Made by a program: the position numbers and the translations under genes. From the NCBI RefSeq assembly GCF_937890585.1, contig NZ_CALACG010000319.1, positions 1-5,185 on the forward strand: 5,185 nt of DNA, in the 5' to 3' direction. Shown piece after piece: positions 1-5,162 of the stretch. The stretch is from an uncultured Campylobacter sp. (GTDB lineage Bacteria; Campylobacterota; Campylobacteria; Campylobacterales; Campylobacteraceae). The notes beneath the pieces were generated by a model, which was given only the letters and a program-made list of their open reading frames with translations, made no database searches and had not been told where the DNA came from. Numbering within the stretch: the first letter of the stretch is position 1; the number at the start of each line of letters is the position of its first letter.

Positions 1-662
1 TTTTTAAACGGCGGATTTGCTATGAAATTTATGAGCTCTTCGATAGTGACATCTTTTTGTTCTTTAAATTTGGTCTCAAATTTTTTGGTGGCCTCTTTTA
101 TGACAAAGATTTCTCTCTCTGGCTCTAAATTTGCGATGCTTTGCACTAAGCTTAATACGCGTTTTGGGCTTTCGTATATGACGGCTGGATAGGCTAAATT
201 TAGAGCGTTTTGTATGGCTATTGCTCTTTCTCTGCCGGTATTTGGTAAAAATCCTAAGAAAACAAACTCTTTATCGCAAAGTCCGCTCGCGACTACGCTT
301 AAAAGTGCAGCGTTTGCTCCGCTTAAAATTTCATACTTGATATCATTTTTTTGAGCATATCTTACTAGGCTAACGCCTGGGTCGCTTATGCCTGGCATGC
401 CAGCGTCACTCATATAAGCTATATTTTTACTCCAAATTTCATCATTTAAATTTGCGAAAAATTCATCTTCGTTGTGGGTATGAAGCGGGATAAAATTTGA
501 GATGTTTATCTGTGCGTCAAAGCGTTCGTTTAGTAGGTTTACAAGGCTTTTGCAAACTCTTGTATCTTCGCAGATAGCTATCTCGCATTCACGCAAAATT
601 TTGATCGCGCGAAGCGAGATATCTTCTAAATTTCCTATTGGAGTAGGAACAAAGTAGAGCAA
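1..662 (-). CDS. rsmI: 16S rRNA (cytidine1402-2'-O)-methyltransferase RsmI, 3' end cut by window edge
   Basis: RsmI is a cytoplasmic tetrapyrrole-methylase-fold enzyme that uses SAM to 2'-O-methylate C1402 in the decoding centre of 16S rRNA. About 220 codons are present; the family is usually about 270-285 residues, so roughly 50 C-terminal residues lie outside the window. My reading of the minus strand gives the family N-terminal signature PTPIGNLEDIS (residues 6-16), CEDTR (31-35), the glycine-rich SDAGMPGISDPG (85-96) and GFLP (137-140). The start is TTG at 662. No ATG or GTG fits, because the in-frame codon two upstream is the rpmE stop, and TTG places the signature at the normal distance from the N-terminus. 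There is no clear Shine-Dalgarno sequence, so translation is probably coupled to rpmE (inference). The usual PGP-like motif reads SGA here (114-116). Identification is secure; the start is somewhat less so. Confidence 0.94.
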   Translation of the reverse strand, partial: MLYFVPTPIGNLEDISLRAIKILRECEIAICEDTRVCKSLVNLLNERFDAQINISNFIPLHTHNEDEFFANLNDEIWSKNIAYMSDAGMPGISDPGVSLVRYAQKNDIKYEILSGANAALLSVVASGLCDKEFVFLGFLPNTGRERAIAIQNALNLAYPAVIYESPKRVLSLVQSIANLEPEREIFVIKEATKKFETKFKEQKDVTIEELINFIANPPFK

Positions 663-665
663 GGC

Positions 666-866
666 TTATTTTAGAGCGTATTTTTTCTTAAATTTCTCAA
701 CACGGCCAGCGCTGTCAACTATCTTTTCACTGCCTGTGAAAAATGGGTGGCAGTTGTCGCAGATGTCGATTCTGATTTCGCTTTTGTTTGACTTCGTCTT
801 AAAGCTGTTGCCACACGCGCAAGTTACGGTGCACTCTACATATTCTGGATGGATCTCTTTTTTCAT
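666..866 (-). CDS. rpmE: 50S ribosomal protein L31, zinc-binding (C+) form
   Basis: L31 is a small protein of the large ribosomal subunit that bridges to the 30S head. This 66-residue protein carries the Cys ligands of the zinc-binding form: C16 and C18 (CAC), then C36 and C39 (CDNC), followed by the family hallmark HPFFTG (40-45) and GRVEKF near the C-terminus. Two ATGs are adjacent, at 869 and 866. I chose 866 because the AAAGGA Shine-Dalgarno sits about 6 bases from it but only about 3 from the first, and because 66 residues starting MKKEIHPEY is the normal form; using 869 adds one Met. It has its own likely promoter in the gap upstream and is followed by rsmI after a single codon, forming a ribosome-related pair. 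The zinc-binding form is generally the one used under zinc-replete conditions. No zinc-free paralogue is in this window. Confidence 0.97.
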   Translation of the reverse strand: MKKEIHPEYVECTVTCACGNSFKTKSNKSEIRIDICDNCHPFFTGSEKIVDSAGRVEKFKKKYALK

Positions 867-914
867 CATCTTTCCTTTATTATTTTGGGCTATTTGTTAC
901 CTTAAAAGTTGCTG

Positions 915-920
915 ATTATA
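915..920 (-). promoter_or_regulatory. Likely sigma70 -10 box for rpmE-rsmI
   Basis: The minus strand reads a perfect TATAAT between the rsmE stop and rpmE. Upstream of it lie T-rich patches (TTTATTT, ATTTTT, ATTTCTTTTT) at roughly helical-turn spacing. That is the pattern known for Campylobacter promoters, which lack a conserved -35 box. Transcription would start near 908 and give a leader of about 40 bases with the rpmE ribosome binding site at its end. I see no GC-rich hairpin between rsmE and this box, so read-through from the upstream operon also seems possible. Confidence 0.6.
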
Positions 921-947
921 TAAAAAGAAATCTAAAAATCAAATAAA

Positions 948-1604
948 TCAAGCAAGAAATTTTGCTGCCACAGATATGACTGCGGTCTGCGATCTTAGGA
1001 TATTTTTTGTATTTAGACCGTAGATATTTTTAAATTTAGCCATCTCATCCTCGTTAAATCCGCCCTCTGGACCGATTATTAAAATTTCATCATCTCTTTT
1101 TTCATTTAAATTTTTACCGCCAAAATTTATGGCTGAGACATTTTTATAAACGCTCATTAGCTCGTCTAAATTTTTATAAATTTCAAACTTCATTAGCGAT
1201 GTTCGTCCGCACTGCTCGCATGAAAGTGCGTTTATGTAGTTTAGCTTTTCAAGGTCGATCTTGAAATTTGCCTGAGAAAATTTAGTGTAGACAAAGGCGA
1301 TCTTGCCGACGCCAAGCTCATTTAAAAATGGCAGTGTCTTTTCGACCGTCTTTGGGTCAACGACCGCCCAAGCGATGGTAAAGTCAAATTTATGCTCGCT
1401 GTTTAGGCTGGCAAAGACAAGGCTTAAATTTGCACTTCTGCGCTCTATCTCATCGATCTCGTAGATATACTCTTTGCCGTCATGCAGATTTCTAACGCTT
1501 ATGCGCTCACTCACCTCAACTCTTCTAGCTTTTAGGTGTAAAAAGGCCTCATTTACTATCTTTAAGCGCTCTTCGCCAGCGTTTTTATCATATAAAAATT
1601 TCAT
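948..1604 (-). CDS. rsmE: 16S rRNA (uracil1498-N3)-methyltransferase RsmE
   Basis: RsmE is a SPOUT-class, knotted SAM-dependent methyltransferase that makes m3U1498 in helix 44 of 16S rRNA. The 218-residue protein has the N-terminal PUA-like region (about 1-68), then the catalytic domain with EQCGRT (130-135), the SAM-binding knot loop GPEGGF (178-183) and a C-terminal LRSQTAVISVAAK (203-215). The last motif normally reads LR-x-ETA; here Gln206 replaces the Glu. The protein is slightly shorter than E. coli RsmE (243 residues), acceptable for the family. The ATG at 1604 immediately follows the TAG stop of the upstream membrane-protein gene with no spacer, and an AGGA inside that gene's last codons gives the ribosome binding site. 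It is the last gene of the moaA operon by spacing. The adjacent rsmI also modifies 16S rRNA, so the two rRNA methyltransferases flank rpmE. Confidence 0.95.
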   Translation of the reverse strand: MKFLYDKNAGEERLKIVNEAFLHLKARRVEVSERISVRNLHDGKEYIYEIDEIERRSANLSLVFASLNSEHKFDFTIAWAVVDPKTVEKTLPFLNELGVGKIAFVYTKFSQANFKIDLEKLNYINALSCEQCGRTSLMKFEIYKNLDELMSVYKNVSAINFGGKNLNEKRDDEILIIGPEGGFNEDEMAKFKNIYGLNTKNILRSQTAVISVAAKFLA

Positions 1605-2006
1605 CTAAATTCCTGCAATGATGATCAAAATAATGTCGCAAATGCCTTTAATAAGGGCAAATTTTTTAAATTTCTCTAGCTCGCCAGCAACGGCGTATCT
1701 CTTTAGTCTTTTATATCCAACGGCGCTAAGTGCGATCAGGGCTATCAAGATAAGAAGCATTTTTATGGCGTTAAATTTTAGCTCGTAGTTGTAGTACGCC
1801 CACAAAATAAGCCCAGTTAGCACCAAAAAGCTAAGCAGCATATGATAAATAGGCAAAAAATACCTTATGTGAAGCACGTAGTTTTTGCTAGCGCTTCCAA
1901 GCTGCGTTAGCAGTAGATAAAGCGCCCCGCACGCAAGAAGTGCGTAGAAAAACGCCACGTGAAATGGCAAAGTGTAGGCAAAAAGCGAGGCTAAATGTTC
2001 GTTCAT
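1605..2006 (-). CDS. Small four-helix integral membrane protein, function unknown
   Basis: I do not recognise a characterised family. The 133-residue protein has four strongly hydrophobic stretches at about 14-35, 48-72, 80-97 and 117-133, with basic loops between helices 3 and 4 (KRLKRY, 99-104, and KFKK, 112-115). The last helix ends at the C-terminus. By the positive-inside rule the 3-4 loop should be cytoplasmic and both termini periplasmic (inference). Histidines at 16, 46 and 55 lie in or next to helices 1 and 2. These could be haem or metal ligands as in small cytochrome-b-like or CopD-like membrane proteins, but this is speculation. The gene overlaps the upstream lipoprotein gene by 4 bases (ATGA) and abuts rsmE directly. 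Its own Shine-Dalgarno is weak, so coupling to the lipoprotein gene is likely. The equivalent C. jejuni gene, as I recall it, is simply called an integral membrane protein. Confidence 0.85.
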   Translation of the reverse strand: MNEHLASLFAYTLPFHVAFFYALLACGALYLLLTQLGSASKNYVLHIRYFLPIYHMLLSFLVLTGLILWAYYNYELKFNAIKMLLILIALIALSAVGYKRLKRYAVAGELEKFKKFALIKGICDIILIIIAGI

Positions 2007-2206
2007 TTTTTATCTTTAGGCGGCTCGTTTTCCTCGACGACTGGCTCAGGTGGCAGCTGCTCGTCTATCGTCACGTTTGCGTCTGGCTGAGCTATCGTAA
2101 CATCACTAGGGACTGGCTCACTAACGTCACTTTTGGCCTCTTCTTTATCTCCACATCCCAAAAATACGCCAGCTATAAGCAAAAAAGAGGTTATAAATTT
2201 TTTCAT
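2003..2206 (-). CDS. Very small predicted lipoprotein with acidic, proline-rich tail
   Basis: The 67-residue product starts with a short signal peptide: KK at 2-3, a hydrophobic core at about 5-16, then FLGC with Cys18 as the probable lipidated residue. The lipobox is slightly unusual in having Phe at -3 and Leu at -2. After cleavage about 50 residues remain, rich in Glu, Asp, Pro and Val, low in hydrophobic residues and ending in PPKDKK. This looks like a disordered tether rather than a folded enzyme. No CxxCH haem motif is present, although the syntenic C. jejuni gene is, as I recall, labelled a haem-binding lipoprotein. The ATG at 2206 overlaps the queD stop by one base (TAATG), with AAGGA just upstream in the queD end. 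The 3' end overlaps the membrane-protein gene by 4 bases, suggesting a functional pair. The function is unknown. Confidence 0.8.
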   Translation of the reverse strand: MKKFITSFLLIAGVFLGCGDKEEAKSDVSEPVPSDVTIAQPDANVTIDEQLPPEPVVEENEPPKDKK

Positions 2207-2787
2207 TAAACGTCCTTTGGATTTTCTATTTTTATCTTATTTATCATCTTTTCAAGTAAATTTTTATCTTCCCACTCGTCTATAATGGCCTCAGAAAATT
2301 TGATATCGCTAAGCCTTATCTCGCCCATTTGTGGGTTTGTCGCGTCCTCTTTGAAGCATTGCGCATAGCCAGTGTCGGTCTCATGGACGATGATGCTGTG
2401 AAGCTTTACTTCGCGCTCGCCGTTGTTCATCACGCTAAGCTCAAGTATCCGCTCGATCATGACAAAAAATATACGGCAAAACTGCTCTGCGCTGGGATTT
2501 AGTGGGATCTCGATCCACCTTGCAGAGTGCTTTTTAAGGTCGTTTTTGTATTCGTCACTATCGCCTGAATATATGGTCGTAGCGTGATCAAAGCTATCGA
2601 TGATCGTCTTTATGTTTTGCTTCATTAGCCCAAAGTCATAGACCATGCCAGCGTTGTCTAAGAAATTTGAGCTAAGTAAAATTTCAGCCACGTAGCTGTG
2701 GCCGTGGATGCTCGTCCTGCAGCGCTTTGAGCTACAAAATCTCACGATATGCGCATTTTCAAATCTAAAAAGTTTTCTAATAATCAT
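2206..2787 (-). CDS. queD: 6-carboxytetrahydropterin synthase QueD (queuosine precursor synthesis)
   Basis: QueD converts 7,8-dihydroneopterin triphosphate, made from GTP, into 6-carboxy-5,6,7,8-tetrahydropterin, the substrate of QueE. With the start at 2787 the protein has 193 residues. Zinc ligands are His13 (FENAH) and His28/His30 (HGH). The nucleophile is probably Cys23, five residues before His28 where the E. coli enzyme has four. Asp67-His68 (FDH) and Glu136 (VHET) complete the active-site set, and PSAEQF (98-103) matches the family PTSE segment. It is longer than the roughly 120-residue E. coli enzyme, with inserts near 74-95 and 119-128 and a charged C-terminal tail of about 45 residues. 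An open frame continues upstream to an ATG at 2811, but that adds MGRQRGCL inside queE. The 2787 ATG has GAGGGTG seven-odd bases upstream and forms a TGATG overlap with the queE stop. It sits next to the enzyme of the following step. Confidence 0.93.
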   Translation of the reverse strand: MIIRKLFRFENAHIVRFCSSKRCRTSIHGHSYVAEILLSSNFLDNAGMVYDFGLMKQNIKTIIDSFDHATTIYSGDSDEYKNDLKKHSARWIEIPLNPSAEQFCRIFFVMIERILELSVMNNGEREVKLHSIIVHETDTGYAQCFKEDATNPQMGEIRLSDIKFSEAIIDEWEDKNLLEKMINKIKIENPKDV

Positions 2788-3542
2788 CAAACACCCTCTT
2801 TGTCGCCCCAAAGCCTGATATGGATACGCTCTGAGTAGTTAAATCCATGCTTTATGGCAAACTGCGCTGTTTTTAGAGCATTTTTGCTTAGCTCGTCCTC
2901 ATTTGCACCCATCGCCATGCACCAAACTGGCAAATTTGCTCTATCTTTTATATATAAAATTTCCTCCAGCTCGCTTTTATCAAAGTGCGAGAGGACAAAT
3001 TTTAAAAAGCTGCTTTTAGCGTTATCTTTGATAGCTAAAATGGCATCTAAATTTATGCGTTTTTGCTCGCTAACTCCGCTATTTGCTAGCTTTACCCCAA
3101 GTGCAAAATGGCAGTTTTTATAAATTTCAAATTTATCAAAATCAACCAAGATCGTGCCATTTGTCTCAAAATGCACCTCGTAGTTTATAAGCAAATTTCT
3201 TACCAAATTTATGAAATTTTCATTTTGATGCCAGATGAGTGGCTCGCCGCCTGTTAAAACGACGATCGGCTTTTGCTCTAAGCCTTTGCTAAGGCTATCA
3301 ACTAGGCTTAAAATTTCATCTGCGCTATATCTTTTGTGGTGAAAATGTCCCTTAAAAACGGCCCTTATGCTATCACAGCCCAAAAACTCTTCGCCTGTTT
3401 TTAAAGATCTTGTCTTTACGCCAAAGCCAGAGCAGTTTAGGTTGCAGCCCAAAAAGCGTAAAAATATGGCGAGCCTGCCCTGATAAGCGCCCTCGCCTTG
3501 AATACTTAAAAATGCCTCAACTAATTCTAGCTCTTTGCTCAT
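2787..3542 (-). CDS. queE: 7-carboxy-7-deazaguanine synthase QueE, radical SAM, with atypical cysteine spacing
   Basis: QueE is a radical SAM enzyme that rearranges and contracts 6-carboxytetrahydropterin to 7-carboxy-7-deazaguanine on the way to preQ0 and queuosine. From the ATG at 3542 it has 251 residues. It shows the family N-terminus FLSIQGEG (12-19), the cluster region starting GCNLNC (32-37), SAM-binding TGGEP (97-101) and ETNGT (126-130). The three likely iron-sulfur ligands are Cys33, Cys37 and Cys56, giving CX3CX18C. The usual third position of CX3CX2C is Phe40. Cys56 is followed by DSIRAV, which resembles the CDT-x-x-AV after the canonical third cysteine, so the intervening residues look like an insertion rather than a lost ligand. 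A TTG one codon upstream is a possible start, but the ATG gives a TGATG overlap with moaA. QueD follows with the same kind of overlap. Confidence 0.9.
   Translation of the reverse strand: MSKELELVEAFLSIQGEGAYQGRLAIFLRFLGCNLNCSGFGVKTRSLKTGEEFLGCDSIRAVFKGHFHHKRYSADEILSLVDSLSKGLEQKPIVVLTGGEPLIWHQNENFINLVRNLLINYEVHFETNGTILVDFDKFEIYKNCHFALGVKLANSGVSEQKRINLDAILAIKDNAKSSFLKFVLSHFDKSELEEILYIKDRANLPVWCMAMGANEDELSKNALKTAQFAIKHGFNYSERIHIRLWGDKEGV
2792..2798 (-). promoter_or_regulatory. queD ribosome binding site, decides the 2787 start
   Basis: The minus strand reads GAGGGTG four bases before the ATG at 2787, a good match to the 16S anti-Shine-Dalgarno. It lies inside the last codons of queE (Lys-Glu-Gly-Val-stop). 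The alternative ATG at 2811 would place this site inside the coding region, so it supports the shorter 193-residue QueD. Confidence 0.65.
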
Positions 3543-4510
3543 CAACCACCAGTTTGGTAAAAGGCCCTTGAAGAGGTTTCGTTTTCAGCTCCTAGCGCCC
3601 ATTTGTTCTCTTTTGGCTTGTTGGCAAGCACTTGTCTTAAAATTTCGCTTGCTGCGACGATGTCGCCGTTTGCAACTGCTTTTTTGATGCTTAGTGCATC
3701 TTCAAAGTAAAGGCAAGGTATCAAAAGCCCCTCAGCGCTTAGTCTGATGCGGTTGCAACTCTCGCAAAAGTCGTGTTTGTGAGGGTCTATGATGCCAAAT
3801 TTATAGCCGTCATCAAGCCTATAAATAGACGCAGGTGCGTTTGGCAGTTTTTCATCTTTTGTGATGTTATATTTTTGCGAGATGATATTTAAAATTTCAT
3901 CGCTTTTTAGCCCTTTTAGATCCTCTTTGGCATGCGAATTTTCCATATATTCGATAAACCTGATCTGAGAGTTTCTAAATTTGGCAAACTCAAGCAAATT
4001 TACTAGCTCATCGTCGTTAAAGCCTTTTAGCGCGACGGTGTTTATCTTGACCTTTAGCCCAGCATCAAGTGCTGCCTCAAAGCCAGCCAAAACCTCATGC
4101 AAAACGCTCTTTTGAGCGATAAATTTAGCCTTTTGCTCATTTAGCGTATCAAGCGACATATTTATGCGCTTTAGCCCAGCATCCTTTAACCTTTTGGCAA
4201 AGTGTGGCAGCATAAAGCCATTTGTCGTAAGCGCTAGATCGATGTCTGGCTTATAATCGCTTATCATCTTTATAAAGACGTCTAGATCCTTGCGTACGAG
4301 TGGCTCACCGCCTGTGATCCTGATCTTTTTCACACCCTCGTCGATAGCTACTTTTACAAATAAAAATAACTCTTCAAATGTTAGTAAATTCTCTTTTGGC
4401 GTCCAACTAAATGGTGTCGTAGGCATGCAATATCTACATCTAAAATTACAACGCTGCGTCACGGAAATTCTTAAATAATCAACAACCCGACCATATTTAT
4501 CTATTAGCAT
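3542..4510 (-). CDS. moaA: GTP 3',8-cyclase MoaA (molybdenum cofactor synthesis)
   Basis: MoaA is a radical SAM enzyme with two 4Fe-4S clusters that converts GTP to 3',8-cyclo-7,8-dihydro-GTP, which MoaC then turns into cyclic pyranopterin monophosphate. The 322 residues are close to the family norm (E. coli 329). The N-terminal cluster motif is CNFRCRYC (Cys21, 25, 28), with SAM-binding TGGEP at 66-70 and TTNG at 95-98. The C-terminal GTP-binding cluster uses Cys249, Cys252 and Cys266, with RIR at 254-256 for substrate contact. The protein ends in Gly-Gly, the conserved tail needed for activity in studied MoaA proteins. The ATG at 4510 has AAGGTG four bases upstream. It opens the packed operon, overlapping queE by one base. 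MoaA, QueD and QueE all draw on GTP, but MoaA is in a different pathway. Campylobacter needs molybdopterin for nitrate reductase, formate dehydrogenase and similar enzymes (known biology). Confidence 0.97.
   Translation of the reverse strand: MLIDKYGRVVDYLRISVTQRCNFRCRYCMPTTPFSWTPKENLLTFEELFLFVKVAIDEGVKKIRITGGEPLVRKDLDVFIKMISDYKPDIDLALTTNGFMLPHFAKRLKDAGLKRINMSLDTLNEQKAKFIAQKSVLHEVLAGFEAALDAGLKVKINTVALKGFNDDELVNLLEFAKFRNSQIRFIEYMENSHAKEDLKGLKSDEILNIISQKYNITKDEKLPNAPASIYRLDDGYKFGIIDPHKHDFCESCNRIRLSAEGLLIPCLYFEDALSIKKAVANGDIVAASEILRQVLANKPKENKWALGAENETSSRAFYQTGG
3545..3550 (-). promoter_or_regulatory. queE ribosome binding site inside the moaA Gly-Gly codons
   Basis: The minus strand reads GGTGGT then TGATG. 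The two GGT codons encode the C-terminal Gly-Gly of MoaA. Their GGTG core can pair with the CACC part of the anti-Shine-Dalgarno sequence at suitable distance from the ATG at 3542. moaA itself uses AAGGTG, a similar core. No other purine-rich site is nearby. Confidence 0.5.
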
Positions 4511-4554
4511 AAAGCACCTTTTTTAAGCTTGGTTATAGCTTTTTTTAATTTTCA

Positions 4555-4560
4555 ATTATA
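4555..4560 (-). promoter_or_regulatory. Likely sigma70 -10 box for the moaA operon
   Basis: The minus strand reads TATAAT, preceded by T-rich sequence (AAATCTTTTAACC) and AT-rich runs further up, consistent with a Campylobacter promoter without a -35 box. Transcription would begin near 4548, giving a leader of about 38 bases ending in the AAGGTG ribosome binding site. A second, weaker candidate, TATAAC at 4532-4537, would leave a leader of only about 15 bases. The -10 box overlaps one arm of an 11-base inverted repeat. Confidence 0.55.
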
Positions 4561-4644
4561 GGTTAAAAGATTTAAATTTAAATAAAAATTTAAGCTAATT
4601 TTTGTAGTTTAAGAGTAGTTTTGTCTTTTAAAATTAACCTATAA
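4556..4644. repeat. 11-base inverted repeat bracketing the moaA upstream region
   Basis: TTATAGGTTAA at 4556-4566 is exactly the reverse complement of TTAACCTATAA at 4634-4644, with 67 bases between. The left arm overlaps the proposed moaA -10 box and the right arm lies just after the stop of the upstream gene. It could be a paired operator, a long-range RNA structure in read-through transcript, or coincidence in AT-rich DNA. Each arm contains a GG or CC pair, so it is not purely low-complexity. Confidence 0.45.
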
Positions 4645-4658
4645 ATTTAGGCTAATTT
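4586..4658. repeat. 16-base imperfect direct repeat between the upstream gene and moaA
   Basis: AAATTTAAGCTAATTT at 4586-4601 recurs as AAATTTAGGCTAATTT at 4643-4658, 15 of 16 bases identical, 57 bases apart. The right copy spans the stop codon of the 168-residue protein gene (encoding its Lys-Leu-Ala end), so the left copy looks like a duplicated gene end. The left copy sits within AAAAATT and AATTTTT arms (4584-4590 and 4597-4603) around a six-base loop. That AT-only stem is too weak to call a terminator with confidence. Confidence 0.5.
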
Positions 4659-5153
4659 ATGAAATTTAAGCACAAACTCAACTCGCCCCATACCCACGTG
4701 AAGGTCTTTTGCGATCATGGCCGCGCTCTTTCCGTCCTTAAACATCTTTAGAATTTGCTCTTCTTCGTTGATAACGCTTGGGGCGATTTTATTGATATCT
4801 CTTGTTCGCTCCTCAAGGTTAAACATCCTATCTTTTTGCTCGTTTGCAAAGTCATCGATCACTCTCTCGATGCTCTTTATAGCGCGGATTATCGGCACGA
4901 TTTTTTCATTTATCTGCTCGTTTATCTGCTCTTTTAGCTCATCTTTTACATCTTTTAGTTGCTCGTCATCATCAGGCTTAAAGCTTGCTAGTGCGACTAG
5001 CTGCTTTTTGAGATTGTAGTTTTCTTGCATGGCGCTCTCTATGGCACGCTCATACCTTGCAAATTTCTTATTTGTCTCGCTATCTTTTATAAATATCAAA
5101 GCTATTATTATCGCTAAAACGATACCAAAACCTAAAAAAATGTAAATTTCCAT
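4647..5153 (-). CDS. Single-pass membrane coiled-coil protein with C-terminal helix-turn-helix-like segment, function unknown
   Basis: I cannot assign a function. The 168-residue protein has one N-terminal transmembrane helix (about 2-22) followed by KDSETNKK. Next comes a long charged heptad-like region (about 33-120) that includes the repetitive EQINEQINEKI (75-85), probably a coiled coil. A compact C-terminal segment at about 129-166 contains MFKDGKSAAMIAKDLHVG and then GRVEFVLKFHKL. That end resembles a helix-turn-helix of the kind seen in small membrane-anchored proteins with a DUF6115-like tail (resemblance only). Positive charges directly after the helix favour the C-terminal part being cytoplasmic. 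The start at 5153 has AAAGGA seven or eight bases upstream. It is followed by a 136-base gap before moaA, so it may be a separate transcription unit. As I recall, the syntenic C. jejuni gene is annotated as periplasmic, which this topology argues against. Confidence 0.85.
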   Translation of the reverse strand: MEIYIFLGFGIVLAIIIALIFIKDSETNKKFARYERAIESAMQENYNLKKQLVALASFKPDDDEQLKDVKDELKEQINEQINEKIVPIIRAIKSIERVIDDFANEQKDRMFNLEERTRDINKIAPSVINEEEQILKMFKDGKSAAMIAKDLHVGMGRVEFVLKFHKLA

Positions 5154-5162
5154 ATTTTTCCT

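Noticed and set aside
870..947. Intrinsic terminator after rsmE
   Set aside because: I found no GC-containing stem followed by a T run; the T-rich sequence fits the promoter better.
1940..2209. Plus-strand open frame of 89 codons antisense to the lipoprotein and membrane-protein genes
   Set aside because: It lacks a ribosome binding site and recognisable domains and lies opposite two better-supported genes with proper start and stop coupling.
2788..2811. Longer QueD beginning at the ATG at 2811
   Set aside because: The extra eight residues overlap queE and have no family match; the 2787 ATG has a good ribosome binding site and a TGATG overlap.
2854..3123. Plus-strand open frame of 89 codons antisense to queE
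   Set aside because: Its Ser/Leu/Phe-rich product is typical of the complement of a Lys/Glu-rich gene, and queE covers the region convincingly.
2787..3542. QueE as a degenerate pseudogene because the third canonical cysteine is missing
   Set aside because: The frame is intact, other family motifs are present and Cys56 offers a well-placed substitute ligand.
3543..3545. TTG start for QueE one codon before the ATG
   Set aside because: The ATG at 3542 matches the same one-base overlap style as queE-queD and is the stronger initiator.
4290..4478. Plus-strand open frame antisense to the start of moaA
   Set aside because: It is opposite the conserved radical-SAM motifs of moaA; no independent evidence of coding.
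4511..4646. Molybdenum-cofactor or preQ1 riboswitch upstream of moaA or queE
   Set aside because: The leader from the proposed start is only about 38 AT-rich bases with no GC-rich stems, and queE has no leader at all.
4717..5019. Two overlapping plus-strand open frames antisense to the coiled-coil gene (the other at 4755-4937)
   Set aside because: The Ser/Ile-rich hydrophobic content mirrors the Glu/Lys heptads of the minus-strand gene, and neither has a ribosome binding site.
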